Source: Mycolicibacterium rhodesiae NBB3
GTDB lineage: Bacteria > Actinomycetota > Actinomycetes > Mycobacteriales > Mycobacteriaceae
Direction of reading: 5' to 3'
NCBI RefSeq assembly: GCF_000230895.2
Contig: NC_016604.1
Coordinates: 3,844,001-3,908,000, forward strand
Length of the DNA: 64,000 bases
Each line of letters opens with the position of its first letter. Within the stretch, counting starts at the first letter, position 1. The notes beneath the pieces were generated by a model. The model was not told the origin of the DNA and did not search any database. It saw nothing but the letters and a program-made list of their open reading frames with translations. Positions 49,848-58,898 of the stretch are shown here, piece by piece. The position numbers were made by a program, and so were the translations under genes.

Positions 49848-51245
49848 GTGAGTGAGGCGATCGCGCTCGCTTTCGAGGAGCGTGAATACACGCTGTCCGA
49901 ACTCGACGCCCTGACCAGGGGCATGGCGACCGCGCTTCGGGATCGCGGCGTTCGGCCAGGCGGTCGGGTCGCACTGATGTCGTCGAACCGGCCCGAATTC
50001 GTCATCGCACTGCGGGCCATCTGGCTGCTGGGCGCCTCCGCTGTCCTGCTCAGTCCGGCGTGGAAGCGCACCGAGATCGACCACGCGCTTGCCCTGACAA
50101 AGCCCGCGCACGCCGTGGGTGACCAGCCGGTGCTGGCCGAGGCGATGCCGATGCTGTCGCTCGACGAGCCGATATCGCCCGCGGACCGTGCTTTCGACGA
50201 GCCCCCGCCGTCCGCCGATGCGCTGTTCGTCTTCAGCTCGGGCACCACCGGGATGCCCAAAGCGGTCCGCCACACGCACGCCTCGTTCGCCGTCGCGGTG
50301 CGGCACTGGCGCGATGCGCTGGGGCTCTCGTCGGCGGACCGCATGCAGATCATGACGCCGCCGTCGCACATCCTCGGGCTGCTGAACATCGCGATGGCGC
50401 TCGAGACGGGTACGTGGATCCGGTTGCACAGCCGCTTCGACATCGACGTGATGTTGCGCCACATCGAATCCGACCGAATCACCATCGAGATGGCGGTGGC
50501 GCCGATCGCCCTGGCGCTGGCCGCGCATCCGGACCTGGAGCGCTACGACCTCTCGTCGCTTCGCTACGTGATGTGGTGTGCGACCCCGGTCACGGAAAGC
50601 GTTGCCGCGGAGGTCAGTCGCAGGGCGGGCATCAGCTGGGTGACCGCATACGGGGCCAGTGAACTGCCAGTGATCTCATGCAATGACATCACCGGGGCAC
50701 GACTCGACACCGTCGGCCGTGCGGTGCCGGGTGTGGAACTGCGGGTGGTGTCACTGGACACCGGTGACGTGTTAGCGCCAGATGAGGTCGGTGAGATCCA
50801 GGTGCGATCGGGTTCGGCGATGGCCGGCTATCTGCCGGATTCCGCGACCGCCGATGCATTTTCGGACGGTTGGTACCGGACCGGCGATGTTGGGCACATC
50901 GATGCCGAGGGCTGGCTGCGCATCACCGACCGCTCGAAAGAGATGATCAAGGTGCGCGGCTTTCAGGTCGCGCCCGCCGAGATCGAGGCCGTGCTCCATG
51001 GCCATCCGGCGGTCGGGGACTGCGCGGTGTTCGGGGTTCCCGACGCGGCCAACGGAGAGGCCATCGTGGCCGCGGTCAAGGCTATGAGTGCGGTCGATGC
51101 CGAGGAGCTCGTCGGGCTGATCGGCGAACGGCTCGCCTCGTACAAACGACCGAGTCGTGTCACGTTCGTGGACGAAATACCCCGTCTGCCATCAGGAAAG
51201 GTATTGCGCCGAGTGTTGAAGGAGCGTCTGTGGACGTCCGTCTGA
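49848..51245 (+). CDS. Acyl-CoA synthetase / AMP-dependent ligase
   Basis: A 465-residue adenylate-forming CoA ligase, short at the N-terminus compared with typical 500-540-residue enzymes. ATP loop FVFSSGTTGMPKAVRHTH, A5 VTAYGASELPV, A7 GWYRTGDVGHIDAEGWLRITDRSKE, A8 MIKVRGFQVAPAEIEAVL, catalytic Lys in PRLPSGKVLRRVL. GTG start at 49848. Overlaps the first acyl-CoA dehydrogenase gene by 16 bases. With the following ACADs and crotonase it makes a complete activation/beta-oxidation unit. Confidence 0.92.
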   Translation: MSEAIALAFEEREYTLSELDALTRGMATALRDRGVRPGGRVALMSSNRPEFVIALRAIWLLGASAVLLSPAWKRTEIDHALALTKPAHAVGDQPVLAEAMPMLSLDEPISPADRAFDEPPPSADALFVFSSGTTGMPKAVRHTHASFAVAVRHWRDALGLSSADRMQIMTPPSHILGLLNIAMALETGTWIRLHSRFDIDVMLRHIESDRITIEMAVAPIALALAAHPDLERYDLSSLRYVMWCATPVTESVAAEVSRRAGISWVTAYGASELPVISCNDITGARLDTVGRAVPGVELRVVSLDTGDVLAPDEVGEIQVRSGSAMAGYLPDSATADAFSDGWYRTGDVGHIDAEGWLRITDRSKEMIKVRGFQVAPAEIEAVLHGHPAVGDCAVFGVPDAANGEAIVAAVKAMSAVDAEELVGLIGERLASYKRPSRVTFVDEIPRLPSGKVLRRVLKERLWTSV

Positions 51246-52042
51246 CGAGTGAACAACAACAGCTGCGGGATGCCGCTGCCAAGCTTGCCGACGATCTCGG
51301 GCCGGGTTCGGTCGCGGATCTCGACGACGAAAGCCGGGTCCGGCGGCTGGAGAAGGCGGTCGCCGATACGGGCTTTCGCACGCTGCGCTCCGACGGTGCG
51401 TCCGGCGTCGAGGTCGCCATCGTCGCCGAGGAGTTTGCGCGCGGACTTGTCGACGTACCGTTCGTCGGACCGGTGCTCGCCGACGACCTTCGGCGGCGCG
51501 GCGCGCAGGTGACGGCGGGCGGCGACGATCGCGAGACCGTCGATTTGACGAGAAGTCTTGTTGGAGTGGTGGAGTCGCCAACTGAGCTCGGTGAGCTCTC
51601 GGAGGAGGATGCCGGCCGGTGGCGCGCACTCGCACTCACCGTCACGTGTGCCGACCTCGTGGGCGCTGCACGCGGGGCCCATGCGCTGGCCTGTGAGTAC
51701 GCCAAGGTCCGCGAGCAGTACGGCGCGACGATCGGCTCCTATCAGGCGGTCGGTCATCTCTTGGCGGAGAGCCTGGCGCTGATCGAGGGCTCGATCAGTG
51801 TCCTGCGCCATGCCGCGTGGGCGGTCGACGAACTCCCTGCCGTCGAGGCAATTGAAGCGGCACGAGTCGCCAAGATCTACTGTGCGCGAGCGGCACTGAC
51901 CGTCTGCGAAACCTCGATCCAGGTGCACGGCGGCATCGGCAATACCTGGGAGTGCCTCGCCCATGTCTATCTGCGGCGTGTGCTGGCCGCCACCGAGACG
52001 TGGCCCGTCAAGCTGGAGGAGCTGACCATTGGATTTCCGTGA
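51230..52042 (+). CDS. Acyl-CoA dehydrogenase, small-type subunit
   Basis: A 270-residue acyl-CoA dehydrogenase, much shorter than the usual 380, with the C-terminal FAD/substrate segment QVHGGIGNTWECLAHVYLRR, whose Glu is the likely catalytic base, but a reduced middle beta domain. In mycobacteria such short FadE proteins pair with a second FadE to form alpha2beta2 heterotetramers, as in cholesterol side-chain breakdown. The next gene, overlapping by 14 bases, is the probable partner. GTG at 51230 has AAGGAG upstream. Confidence 0.9.
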   Translation: MDVRLTSEQQQLRDAAAKLADDLGPGSVADLDDESRVRRLEKAVADTGFRTLRSDGASGVEVAIVAEEFARGLVDVPFVGPVLADDLRRRGAQVTAGGDDRETVDLTRSLVGVVESPTELGELSEEDAGRWRALALTVTCADLVGAARGAHALACEYAKVREQYGATIGSYQAVGHLLAESLALIEGSISVLRHAAWAVDELPAVEAIEAARVAKIYCARAALTVCETSIQVHGGIGNTWECLAHVYLRRVLAATETWPVKLEELTIGFP

Positions 52043-53117
52043 TTCGCCGGACGAAGCCGCATTCCGGGACCGGTTGCGCGCCTGGCTGACCGAGCAGAAG
52101 GGCAAGTTCCCGACATCCGGTGACGAGTACTGGGCCGCGCAGGGCGCCTGGCACCAGGCGCTGTACGAGCAAGGTTTTTTCGGCACCTCATGGCCGAAGG
52201 AGTACGGGGGACAGGACCTGCCGCCGGTGTACGACGTCATCGTCGACGAAGAGATCGCGAAGGCCGGCGCCCCGGCCCGCCCGAGTCTCGGGTACCTGGT
52301 CGTCGCGTTCGGTCACCACGGCAGCAAGGAACTGCAGCAGCGTTTCCTACCCGGCATGATCAACGGCACCGAGCGGTGGTGCCAGGGCTTCTCGGAACCG
52401 GGCGCGGGTTCGGATCTCGCATCGCTGACCACGACCGCCACCCGTGAGGGTGACGAGTACGTGATCCACGGCCACAAGATCTGGACAAGCTACTCCGACG
52501 TCGCCGACTGGTGTCTGCTGTTGGCGCGCACCGACAAGGATGTGCCGAAGCACCGTGGCCTCTCCGCGTTCGTCGTGTCGATGCACCAGTCCGGTGTCGA
52601 GCAGCGACCGCTGAAGATGATCAGCGGTGTCACCAAGGAATTCGGCCAGGTCTCCTTCGACGGCGCCCGAGTGCCCGCCGAGAACCTGGTCGGCAATCTC
52701 GGTGAGGGTTGGAAGCTCGCGATGACCGTCGTCAGCCACGAGCGCGAACCGTCGACCCTGGGATTCTCTGCTCGCTACGGAAAGCTGGTGCGGCAGTTGG
52801 CGTCCCGGACCGAAGGCGCGACGCCCGAAGAGTTGGCGTGGGCGTGGGTGCAGACCGAGATGCTGAGGCTGCACGTGCGCCGGCGGCTGTCAGAGCAACT
52901 CGACGGCATCACGCACGGGCCGCAGGGATCGCTGGACAAACTGCTCATGACCTGGGTCGAGCAGTCCGTCGGCCATGCGGCGCTGGCCACCGTCGGCACG
53001 AGCGATCCAGAGCTGTTCGGCGCGTACATGTACAGCCGCGCGCAGAGCGTGATGGGCGGAACGTCGCAGATCCAGAAGAACATCATCTCGTCGCGCATCC
53101 TCGGGTTAGGGGTCTAA
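52029..53117 (+). CDS. Acyl-CoA dehydrogenase, partner subunit
   Basis: A 362-residue acyl-CoA dehydrogenase with an N-terminal helical domain, the FAD-binding beta domain (CQGFSEPGAGSDLASL and IHGHKIWTSYSDVADWCLLLART) and the C-terminal VMGGTSQIQKNIISSRILGL. The TTG at 52029 has GGAGGA upstream. The position of the catalytic Glu of general ACADs is not evident in this chain, so the base is probably contributed by the 51230 partner, as in mycobacterial heteromeric ACADs (inference). Confidence 0.9.
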   Translation: MDFRDSPDEAAFRDRLRAWLTEQKGKFPTSGDEYWAAQGAWHQALYEQGFFGTSWPKEYGGQDLPPVYDVIVDEEIAKAGAPARPSLGYLVVAFGHHGSKELQQRFLPGMINGTERWCQGFSEPGAGSDLASLTTTATREGDEYVIHGHKIWTSYSDVADWCLLLARTDKDVPKHRGLSAFVVSMHQSGVEQRPLKMISGVTKEFGQVSFDGARVPAENLVGNLGEGWKLAMTVVSHEREPSTLGFSARYGKLVRQLASRTEGATPEELAWAWVQTEMLRLHVRRRLSEQLDGITHGPQGSLDKLLMTWVEQSVGHAALATVGTSDPELFGAYMYSRAQSVMGGTSQIQKNIISSRILGLGV

Positions 53118-53885
53118 ATGTACGGAATGCCAGCTGAAATCGACGTCCAGGCTGACGGCGGTCTGCGGATCATCACACTCAACCGTCCTGACGATCTCAA
53201 TGCGGTCAATGACGCGCTGCACGTCGGTCTCGCCAAGATCTGGGAAGAGCTCAACGAGGATGTCGGTGCGCGGGCGGCGGTGATCACCGGTGCGGGACGC
53301 GCCTTTTCGGCCGGTGGTGACTTCAACTACCTGGACGAGTTGCGCAACGACGAGGCACTACGCCAGAAGACCATCAAGCACGGCCGTGACCTCGTCATCG
53401 GGATGGTGCGCTGCCGCATCCCAGTCATCGCCGCGGTCAACGGTCCGGCCGTCGGGCTGGGCTGCAGCTTGGCCGCGCTGTCGGACATCGTCTACATGGC
53501 CGAGACGGCGTTCTTCGCCGATCCGCACGTCTCGATCGGCCTGGTGGCCGCGGATGGCGGCCCGCTGGTATGGCCGTCGCAGATAAGTCTGTTGCAGGCC
53601 AAGGAGTTCGCATTCACCGGGATACGGATCAAGGCCGCGCGGGCGCTCGAGCTGGGCATGGCCAACCACGTCGTCGCCGACCCACTCGCCGAGGCCATCG
53701 CATGTGCGAAGAAGGTCATGGAGTTGCCGCAGCAGGCGCTCGAAAGCACCAAGCGGCTGATGAACATCCAACTCGAGAAGTCGGTGATGGCGTCGCTGGA
53801 CTACGCGAACCTGTCCGAATACGTCTCGTTCGGGACTGCGGACTTCAACAAGATCGTCGACGGGCTGATCGCGAAGGACAAGTAG
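53118..53885 (+). CDS. Enoyl-CoA hydratase/isomerase (crotonase)
   Basis: A 255-residue crotonase starting directly after the ACAD stop. The oxyanion-hole segments are AGRAFSAGGDFNYL and NGPAVGLGCSLA. At the catalytic loop the sequence HVSIGLVAADGGPLVWP has Asp rather than the usual second Glu, so hydratase chemistry may be altered toward isomerase or hydrolase. Last gene of the ligase-ACAD-ACAD-crotonase operon; the IS30 element begins right behind it. Confidence 0.9.
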   Translation: MYGMPAEIDVQADGGLRIITLNRPDDLNAVNDALHVGLAKIWEELNEDVGARAAVITGAGRAFSAGGDFNYLDELRNDEALRQKTIKHGRDLVIGMVRCRIPVIAAVNGPAVGLGCSLAALSDIVYMAETAFFADPHVSIGLVAADGGPLVWPSQISLLQAKEFAFTGIRIKAARALELGMANHVVADPLAEAIACAKKVMELPQQALESTKRLMNIQLEKSVMASLDYANLSEYVSFGTADFNKIVDGLIAKDK

Positions 53886-53898
53886 ATCGCAGCCCCCC

Positions 53899-55411
53899 CG
53901 CGAGAGTGCGTGTTTCCGGCCAACACGCCGGGCAGGCTCAAGTGGTCGCTGCAGCACCTGATTGGTTAGGGGTGTTGTTGCGATGGGTTTTCGAGGGCAG
54001 GGCCAGCAAGCACCGGCGTCGGCTCGGTTGGCGTTCTTTGAGGCGGTGAATGCGGGATCGTCGTGGGCTGCGGCGGCGACCGTGGCCGGGGTGGCTCGCG
54101 ACACGGGCGACAGATGGGCTCGCGCCGCTGGTTATCAGGCGCAAACCAGGCACTTCGGTACGAGGTACTCCGCGCAGGCGCGGGAGGCGTTCTGGGCGGC
54201 GATGAGAGCTGGGGCGTCAGTGACGCAGGCTGCGCTCGGCGCCGGCGTGTCGGAGATCGCCGGCCGACGCTGGGTCAAACAGGCTGGTTATGTGCCCAGA
54301 ACCACAGTTCCCATCGCTGCAGCCGAGGTTCTTACCGTCGTCGATGGGAGTGCTCGCTGTCGTCCTGCGTTGACATTCACCGAGCGATGCCGTCTGGAGA
54401 TGCTGCTGGAGAACGGCTACACGGCTGCGCAATTGGTGGATCTACTGGGCCGGCATCAAGACACGATCAGTCGGGAGATCGCCCGGGGACAGACCGCGTC
54501 GGGGTATCGCGCCAGAGTCGGTCAAGACGTGGCCGATGCCAATCGGAAGCGACCCAAAGTGCGCAAGCTGGTCAGGAATCCGGCACTGCTGGCCGAGGTT
54601 CTGCAAGGCTTGCAACAGCGGTGCAGCCCGGAGCAGATCGCGGGTCGTCTGCGACTGGACTTTCCCGACGATTCGGAGATGTGGGTGTCCCACGAAACGA
54701 TCTACCAGGGTCTCTACGTTCAACTGCGCGGCGAGTTGACCAAAGACCTCAAGTCGGCATTGCGGACCGGTCGGATCAAGCGAAAGCCACACGGACGCAA
54801 TCAGATAGCTGAGCGGAGACGGTTCAAAGAGGGCATGGTCAGTATCACCGAACGCCCCGCTGAGGCCGATGACCGCGCCATCCCCGGACACTGGGAAGGC
54901 GACCTGATCATGGGCAGCGCCAACGCCAGCGCGATCGGCACCCTGGTGGAACGCACGACCGGTTTTGTCCTGCTTCTGCATCTGCCCGTCGATCACACTG
55001 CCGAGACCGTCGCTGCCGCGATGACCGCCAAGATCGTGGAGATCCCCGAAATACTGCGTCGCTCGCTGACCTGGGACCAAGGCACCGAAATGGCCCAACA
55101 CAGCGCGATCACCAAAGCCACCGGTCTGCCGATCTACTTCTGCGATCCGCACAGCCCCTGGCAACGTGCCACCAACGAGAACACCAACGGCTTACTGCGT
55201 CAGTACTTCCCGAAAGGGACTGACCTGTCGTTCTGGGGACCCGGGTTCCTCGATCAAGTAGCCACCGAGCTCAACGGACGGCCCCGCAAACGCCACGGGT
55301 TCCGCACACCCGCCGAAGAACTCCACCGACTACTCTCAAACCCGTCCGCATACGCTGCAGCCACCGCCTGAATCCGCCCCGTGAAACGTCGACACTTTGC
55401 GCACGCTCGCG
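53899..55411 (+). mobile_element. IS30-family insertion element (extent approximate)
   Basis: The transposase at 53983-55371 defines the element. CGCGAGAGTGCG at 53899-53910 and its near-complement at 55400-55411 form an 11-of-12 inverted pair pointing inward and are proposed as ends; a closer but weaker alternative pair starts at AAGTG near 53940 and ends near 55398. No target duplication was identified. A 7-base-arm hairpin (GCGTGTT/AACACGC, 53908-53928) follows the crotonase stop. Confidence 0.55.
53983..55371 (+). CDS. IS30-family transposase
   Basis: A 462-residue transposase from ATG 53983 (in-frame TTG at 53962 also possible). N-terminal HTH regions (EAVNAGSSWAAAATVAGVARDTGDRW; LTFTERCRLEMLLENGYTAAQLVDLLGRHQDTISREI, the IS30 HTH) precede the DDE integrase core: Asp in HWEGDLIMG, Asp in LTWDQGTEMAQH, and Glu in ATNENTNGLLRQYFPKGTDL. 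The frame is intact and full length, so the element may be active. It separates the crotonase gene from the minus-strand genes downstream. Confidence 0.95.
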   Translation: MGFRGQGQQAPASARLAFFEAVNAGSSWAAAATVAGVARDTGDRWARAAGYQAQTRHFGTRYSAQAREAFWAAMRAGASVTQAALGAGVSEIAGRRWVKQAGYVPRTTVPIAAAEVLTVVDGSARCRPALTFTERCRLEMLLENGYTAAQLVDLLGRHQDTISREIARGQTASGYRARVGQDVADANRKRPKVRKLVRNPALLAEVLQGLQQRCSPEQIAGRLRLDFPDDSEMWVSHETIYQGLYVQLRGELTKDLKSALRTGRIKRKPHGRNQIAERRRFKEGMVSITERPAEADDRAIPGHWEGDLIMGSANASAIGTLVERTTGFVLLLHLPVDHTAETVAAAMTAKIVEIPEILRRSLTWDQGTEMAQHSAITKATGLPIYFCDPHSPWQRATNENTNGLLRQYFPKGTDLSFWGPGFLDQVATELNGRPRKRHGFRTPAEELHRLLSNPSAYAAATA

Positions 55412-55431
55412 CTAGACGAGCACGCGTCTCC

Positions 55432-56709
55432 CTATCGGATTAGCGACAGGCTGTCCGCCAGGCCACGGGTCTCCCACAGGTTGAGAACGTTGGTCAACAT
55501 CTGCAGTGGGGCCCGCACACCTTCGTCGTCCTTGATGCGTGGGTCAGTCCGTACCGTCTGCGGACCGATGTCGGGTATTCGTTTCTGTAGCAGCGCCGGC
55601 ACATCCAGCAGCCAGCTGACGCCCATCAACGTTGCATACAGCACCAACTGGCGACTCAGCATCGCGGCATCCAGCGTGGGCCCGCCGCTACCGGAAACCT
55701 CGTCGCAGAACATCACCAGCAGCGCGTCCAAATGGTCGTTCCACAGCTCGGTTTCCGCGCCGGAGAGCGATCCCCAGATCGCCATCGCCAGGTTCATCTG
55801 ACTGACGCAGCCCCAGTCCATCAACCCGCATCTCAACTCGCCGTCCGTCCAGAACCAGGCGTTGTCGACATTGGCATTCCAATGACACAGCGCGATGTAG
55901 TCATCGGCGTCGCGCAGGTGCCGCCACACCGCGTCTTCGAGGCGCAGGAGTTCGTGTGCCTCAGCGGCCATTTGTGTGGCGAATCGGCGCGACCGGACAT
56001 TCGCGGCGAACAGGCCGGGATGGGCCTCGGTGAAATCGGCAAGCCGCGCGAGGCGACGGTCGAGCTGCTCGGCGGTGAACGCGACGCGCTCGCCCACCGT
56101 CGCGGCCTGCAGATCGACGGGGAATTGCGCGACGAGGTGCTCGGGTAGCCGACGCGCGCGATGCGCGCCCGCGAGCCGGGCCAGCGCGGTCAGCAGTGCG
56201 CGGTAGTGCGCGCTCTGCCCGGGCATCTCATAGTCGAGGCATTTGTCGTACTGCGGTTCGAAACCTGGCGCGGCGAAGGGAATTCGCTCGCTGATGATGA
56301 GTCCGGTGCCGGACGGGCTGTGGTAGTCGGCGAACTGCGTGGCCGGTACGGCGATCGGGAAACCGGGTGCCCGCGACAGCGCAGCGAACCGTACCTCGGA
56401 CTCCATCTGTGCCCGGCCCAGGTCTCTGCGGTGATCATCGAAGTCCCTCGAAAACTTGACGAACAGCTTCCGACGGAGGTTTGGCTCATTGCGGGCGTAC
56501 TCGACATCGAGCACGGCCTTTCGGCCGGTGCTGCCACCGGACACCTCTTCGAACCGGACAATGCGCACGACGTCGTTACCGTCACCGAGTGCACCGAAGG
56601 CGCGAAAAGCTCTGGTGAGGAACGCGATTCCACCCTGGCGCAGCGCGTCGGAATGTGCGGGAAATGACAGGTCGGTGTGGTCACCACGCACCCAGTCGCA
56701 GGTCACCAC
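55432..56709 (-). CDS. APH/choline-kinase-fold phosphotransferase, altered catalytic loop
   Basis: A 425-residue protein kinase-like fold: nucleotide Lys in RRKLFVKFSRDF, catalytic loop ALCHWNANVDNAW and metal Asp in CGLMDWGCVSQMNLAMAIWG. In the usual loop H-x-D-x4-N the Asp is Asn here (H-W-N-x4-N), while the DFG-equivalent Asp stays. The enzyme may be inactive as a kinase or use a different mechanism. Related phosphotransferases occur in mycobacterial lipid-degradation clusters. The tandem GTG start overlaps the SDR remnant gene by seven bases. Third gene in a run behind the crotonase. Confidence 0.8.
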   Translation of the reverse strand: MVTCDWVRGDHTDLSFPAHSDALRQGGIAFLTRAFRAFGALGDGNDVVRIVRFEEVSGGSTGRKAVLDVEYARNEPNLRRKLFVKFSRDFDDHRRDLGRAQMESEVRFAALSRAPGFPIAVPATQFADYHSPSGTGLIISERIPFAAPGFEPQYDKCLDYEMPGQSAHYRALLTALARLAGAHRARRLPEHLVAQFPVDLQAATVGERVAFTAEQLDRRLARLADFTEAHPGLFAANVRSRRFATQMAAEAHELLRLEDAVWRHLRDADDYIALCHWNANVDNAWFWTDGELRCGLMDWGCVSQMNLAMAIWGSLSGAETELWNDHLDALLVMFCDEVSGSGGPTLDAAMLSRQLVLYATLMGVSWLLDVPALLQKRIPDIGPQTVRTDPRIKDDEGVRAPLQMLTNVLNLWETRGLADSLSLIR

Positions 56710-56957
56710 GTCTGCCCGGCAGCGCGGATGAGGATTTCGTCGACCGCAACCCTTCGGTCGCGGGTCACCATGTAGCGGACCGCATCGGCGACGTCTTCCG
56801 GACGAAGCTTGACCATGCCTGCGGTGTTCCTGTTGATCGCCCCGGTCGCGAGCGCCACCGCCCCCGACAGTGTGGTCATGTGTTCATCGCTCCACGTCGG
56901 CCAAGCAGCTCGCGACTGCGAAGGCGCGATGAGGCGCCTACCGCTCAACGCAGACAT
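56703..56957 (-). pseudogene. C-terminal remnant of a short-chain dehydrogenase
   Basis: An 84-codon frame whose last part, MVKLRPEDVADAVRYMVTRD then RRVAVDEILIRAAGQ, is the classical SDR C-terminus. The Rossmann GxxxGxG motif and the Tyr-x3-Lys site are absent, and the first 25 residues have no SDR similarity. It starts three bases after the crotonase stop and overlaps the phosphotransferase start. It may be a deletion relic or, less likely, a functional short peptide retained for translational coupling. Confidence 0.65.
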
Positions 56958-56960
56958 GGG

Positions 56961-57932
56961 TCAGGGTTTGTTGCGCCCCGAACGGCTCAGTCGCCACTCG
57001 GGTGGGAAGTTCATGTCGTTGTCCTTGACGACGTTGTTGAGCCCCTTCTCGAAAGTGCCGTCGGTGAGGTCGACCTCGTTCTGCTGGTCGTTGGTGATCA
57101 GCGGCAACATGCCCTCGACCATGCCGGTCAGCAGGCTGCCGAAGTACTCGCCCTTGTGCTGCTTGTACAGCTCAAGGAATGTCTTCTGCACTGCGACGGT
57201 GTCGGTCGGCCGCGATCTCGAGCACGCCAGAGCGTACTTCTCCGTCTCCGCCTCGAGTTGGTCGCGGGACACCACGCTGTTGAGGAAGCCGCAGTCGTAC
57301 ATCTCCTCTGCGCTGAAAGGGCGCCCGGTGAACAGCATTTCGGAAAATTTCCGCAGGCCCATGGTTTCCGCCCACCACCACAGCCGCGGCCCCCAACCGA
57401 CGTAGCGGAACGCGGGATGACCGAACAGCGCGTCGTCGGAGGAGATCACGAGATCGGCATCGCCGGCCTGGTAGAAGTGCCAGCCGTAGCAGTAGCCCTT
57501 GGCCTCGACGATGCTGATCTTGCGGAGTTCCTGCAGCGGCCGGTTGCCCGCGCGCGCTTTGGCATAGAAGTCAGTCACGGTCGACAGGTAGCGGTACGAA
57601 CCGCCGGGCGGGTATTTCACGTCGTCGTCGTTGATCGCGAGTTCGTGCAGCAAGGGCATGCCGGGGTTCTCCAGCATGGGTCGCTGTTCCGGCAGATCGC
57701 CGCCGCTGCCGAAATCTTGTCCCTCACCGCGGATTACGACCACCTTGACGTCGTCATCGACGTTGCACTTGTGAATGAGGTCGGCGTACACCTGGCGCAT
57801 GCCCAGCGTGGTCGAGTTCTGTGCCTCCGGACGGTCGAAGGTGATGGTGGCGATGCGGTTCTTCTTGTCTTTCTCGAACCGGATGTACTGCTCGGCTTCT
57901 CTCTTCATCTCTTCGTAGTCGAACTCTGGCAT
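56961..57932 (-). CDS. Enoyl-CoA hydratase/isomerase family protein, long form
   Basis: A 323-residue crotonase, about 60 residues longer than usual. Oxyanion segments: GQDFGSGGDLPEQ and VEAKGYCYGWHFYQAGDADLV; the AFRYVGWGPRLWWW loop follows. The Glu residues of classical hydratases are not obvious in the aligned loops (Gly-Trp-Gly-Pro), suggesting another activity. An internal insertion (about residues 85-125) accounts for the extra length. First gene of a three-gene minus-strand unit with the SDR remnant and phosphotransferase. Confidence 0.88.
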   Translation of the reverse strand: MPEFDYEEMKREAEQYIRFEKDKKNRIATITFDRPEAQNSTTLGMRQVYADLIHKCNVDDDVKVVVIRGEGQDFGSGGDLPEQRPMLENPGMPLLHELAINDDDVKYPPGGSYRYLSTVTDFYAKARAGNRPLQELRKISIVEAKGYCYGWHFYQAGDADLVISSDDALFGHPAFRYVGWGPRLWWWAETMGLRKFSEMLFTGRPFSAEEMYDCGFLNSVVSRDQLEAETEKYALACSRSRPTDTVAVQKTFLELYKQHKGEYFGSLLTGMVEGMLPLITNDQQNEVDLTDGTFEKGLNNVVKDNDMNFPPEWRLSRSGRNKP

Positions 57933-58096
57933 GCTCTCTCCTCTATCTCGTGTCAGTGGTAGGGCTAGCAGTTTGGCGATCTACGTGCTCGACGACAGGT
58001 GCTGGTCGGCCTCGATCCCCGCCCACCGAATCCGTTCTCGTCATGTGACCGAGTTTCGCAGTGTCGCGCGGCGGTCGGGCTGTTTCGATACTTCGC

Positions 58097-58861
58097 TTAA
58101 ATCTGCGGGTTGGATCCGGGCTGGGTGACCAGCTCTTCGGAGCGCTGAACCGTACCGGTGATGCCGCCGGCGTCCTGCTGGGCAAGCAGCACCGCCGCGT
58201 CGGCCATCGCTTCGGGGGGTTCGACCATCTCCGGCGGAATCTGCATGCCGCCGCCCCCGGCCTGCCAACCTTCGGTGAGCACGACCCGTGACGGGCTCAG
58301 GCAGTTCACGGCGATGTTGTCCGGCTTGAGGTCTGAGGCCAATCCCAGGTAAAGCCGCTCTACGGCGGCTTTGGAGACCCAGTAAGCGTTGGCGCCGTGG
58401 TCGATCATCCCGACGCCGGTCGTGGTGATCGCCATCAGCGAGCCGCCACCCCGCGATTTCACGTGGGGGATGACGGCCTTCGTCACCAGGAAGACGCCGG
58501 TGAGGTTGACATTGAGGCACAGCTGCCAGCGCTTGAGCGGCGTCGACTCGATCGGGCCGAGCCACAGCACGCCGGCGTTGGCGACCAGGATGTCGATGCC
58601 GCCGAGTTCCGAAACCGTTGCGGCGACGGCGTTCTCGACCGATTCTTCGCTGGTGACGTCGCATGGGACCGCTACTGCACGCCCGCCCGCCGAGGTGATG
58701 CTGTCGGCGACCGAATAAATGGTGCCCGGTATCTTGCCCTGTTCTTCGGAACGTGCCGCGACCGCGACCGCCGCTCCCTCGCGGGCCAGCGCCGAGGCGA
58801 TCGTCGCGCCGATCCCACGGCTGGCTCCGGCGACGAAGGCGACCTTGCCGGTGAGTTGCAT
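58097..58861 (-). CDS. Short-chain dehydrogenase/reductase
   Basis: A 254-residue SDR. GASRGIGATIA cofactor motif, VANAGVLWLG, catalytic Tyr in NAYWVSKAAVERL and SPSRVVLTEGW after it. A Ser is replaced by Thr-rich AITTTGVGM at the usual Ser position. The ATG at 58861 follows AGAAGGG; the longer frame upstream overlaps meaB and is discarded. Divergent from meaB with an 84-base gap that contains a perfect GAGAAT-N3-ATTCTC palindrome. The 164-base gap at 57933-58096 on its other side shows no gene. Confidence 0.9.
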   Translation of the reverse strand: MQLTGKVAFVAGASRGIGATIASALAREGAAVAVAARSEEQGKIPGTIYSVADSITSAGGRAVAVPCDVTSEESVENAVAATVSELGGIDILVANAGVLWLGPIESTPLKRWQLCLNVNLTGVFLVTKAVIPHVKSRGGGSLMAITTTGVGMIDHGANAYWVSKAAVERLYLGLASDLKPDNIAVNCLSPSRVVLTEGWQAGGGGMQIPPEMVEPPEAMADAAVLLAQQDAGGITGTVQRSEELVTQPGSNPQI

Positions 58862-58898
58862 ATGGTTGCCCTTCTTGCAACTGACACTCTCGTACTGA

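Noticed and set aside
53899..53928. Hairpin GCGTGTT/AACACGC as a dedicated terminator of the crotonase operon
   Set aside because: Lies within DNA resembling a dispersed mycobacterial repeat and the IS border; noted but not called separately.
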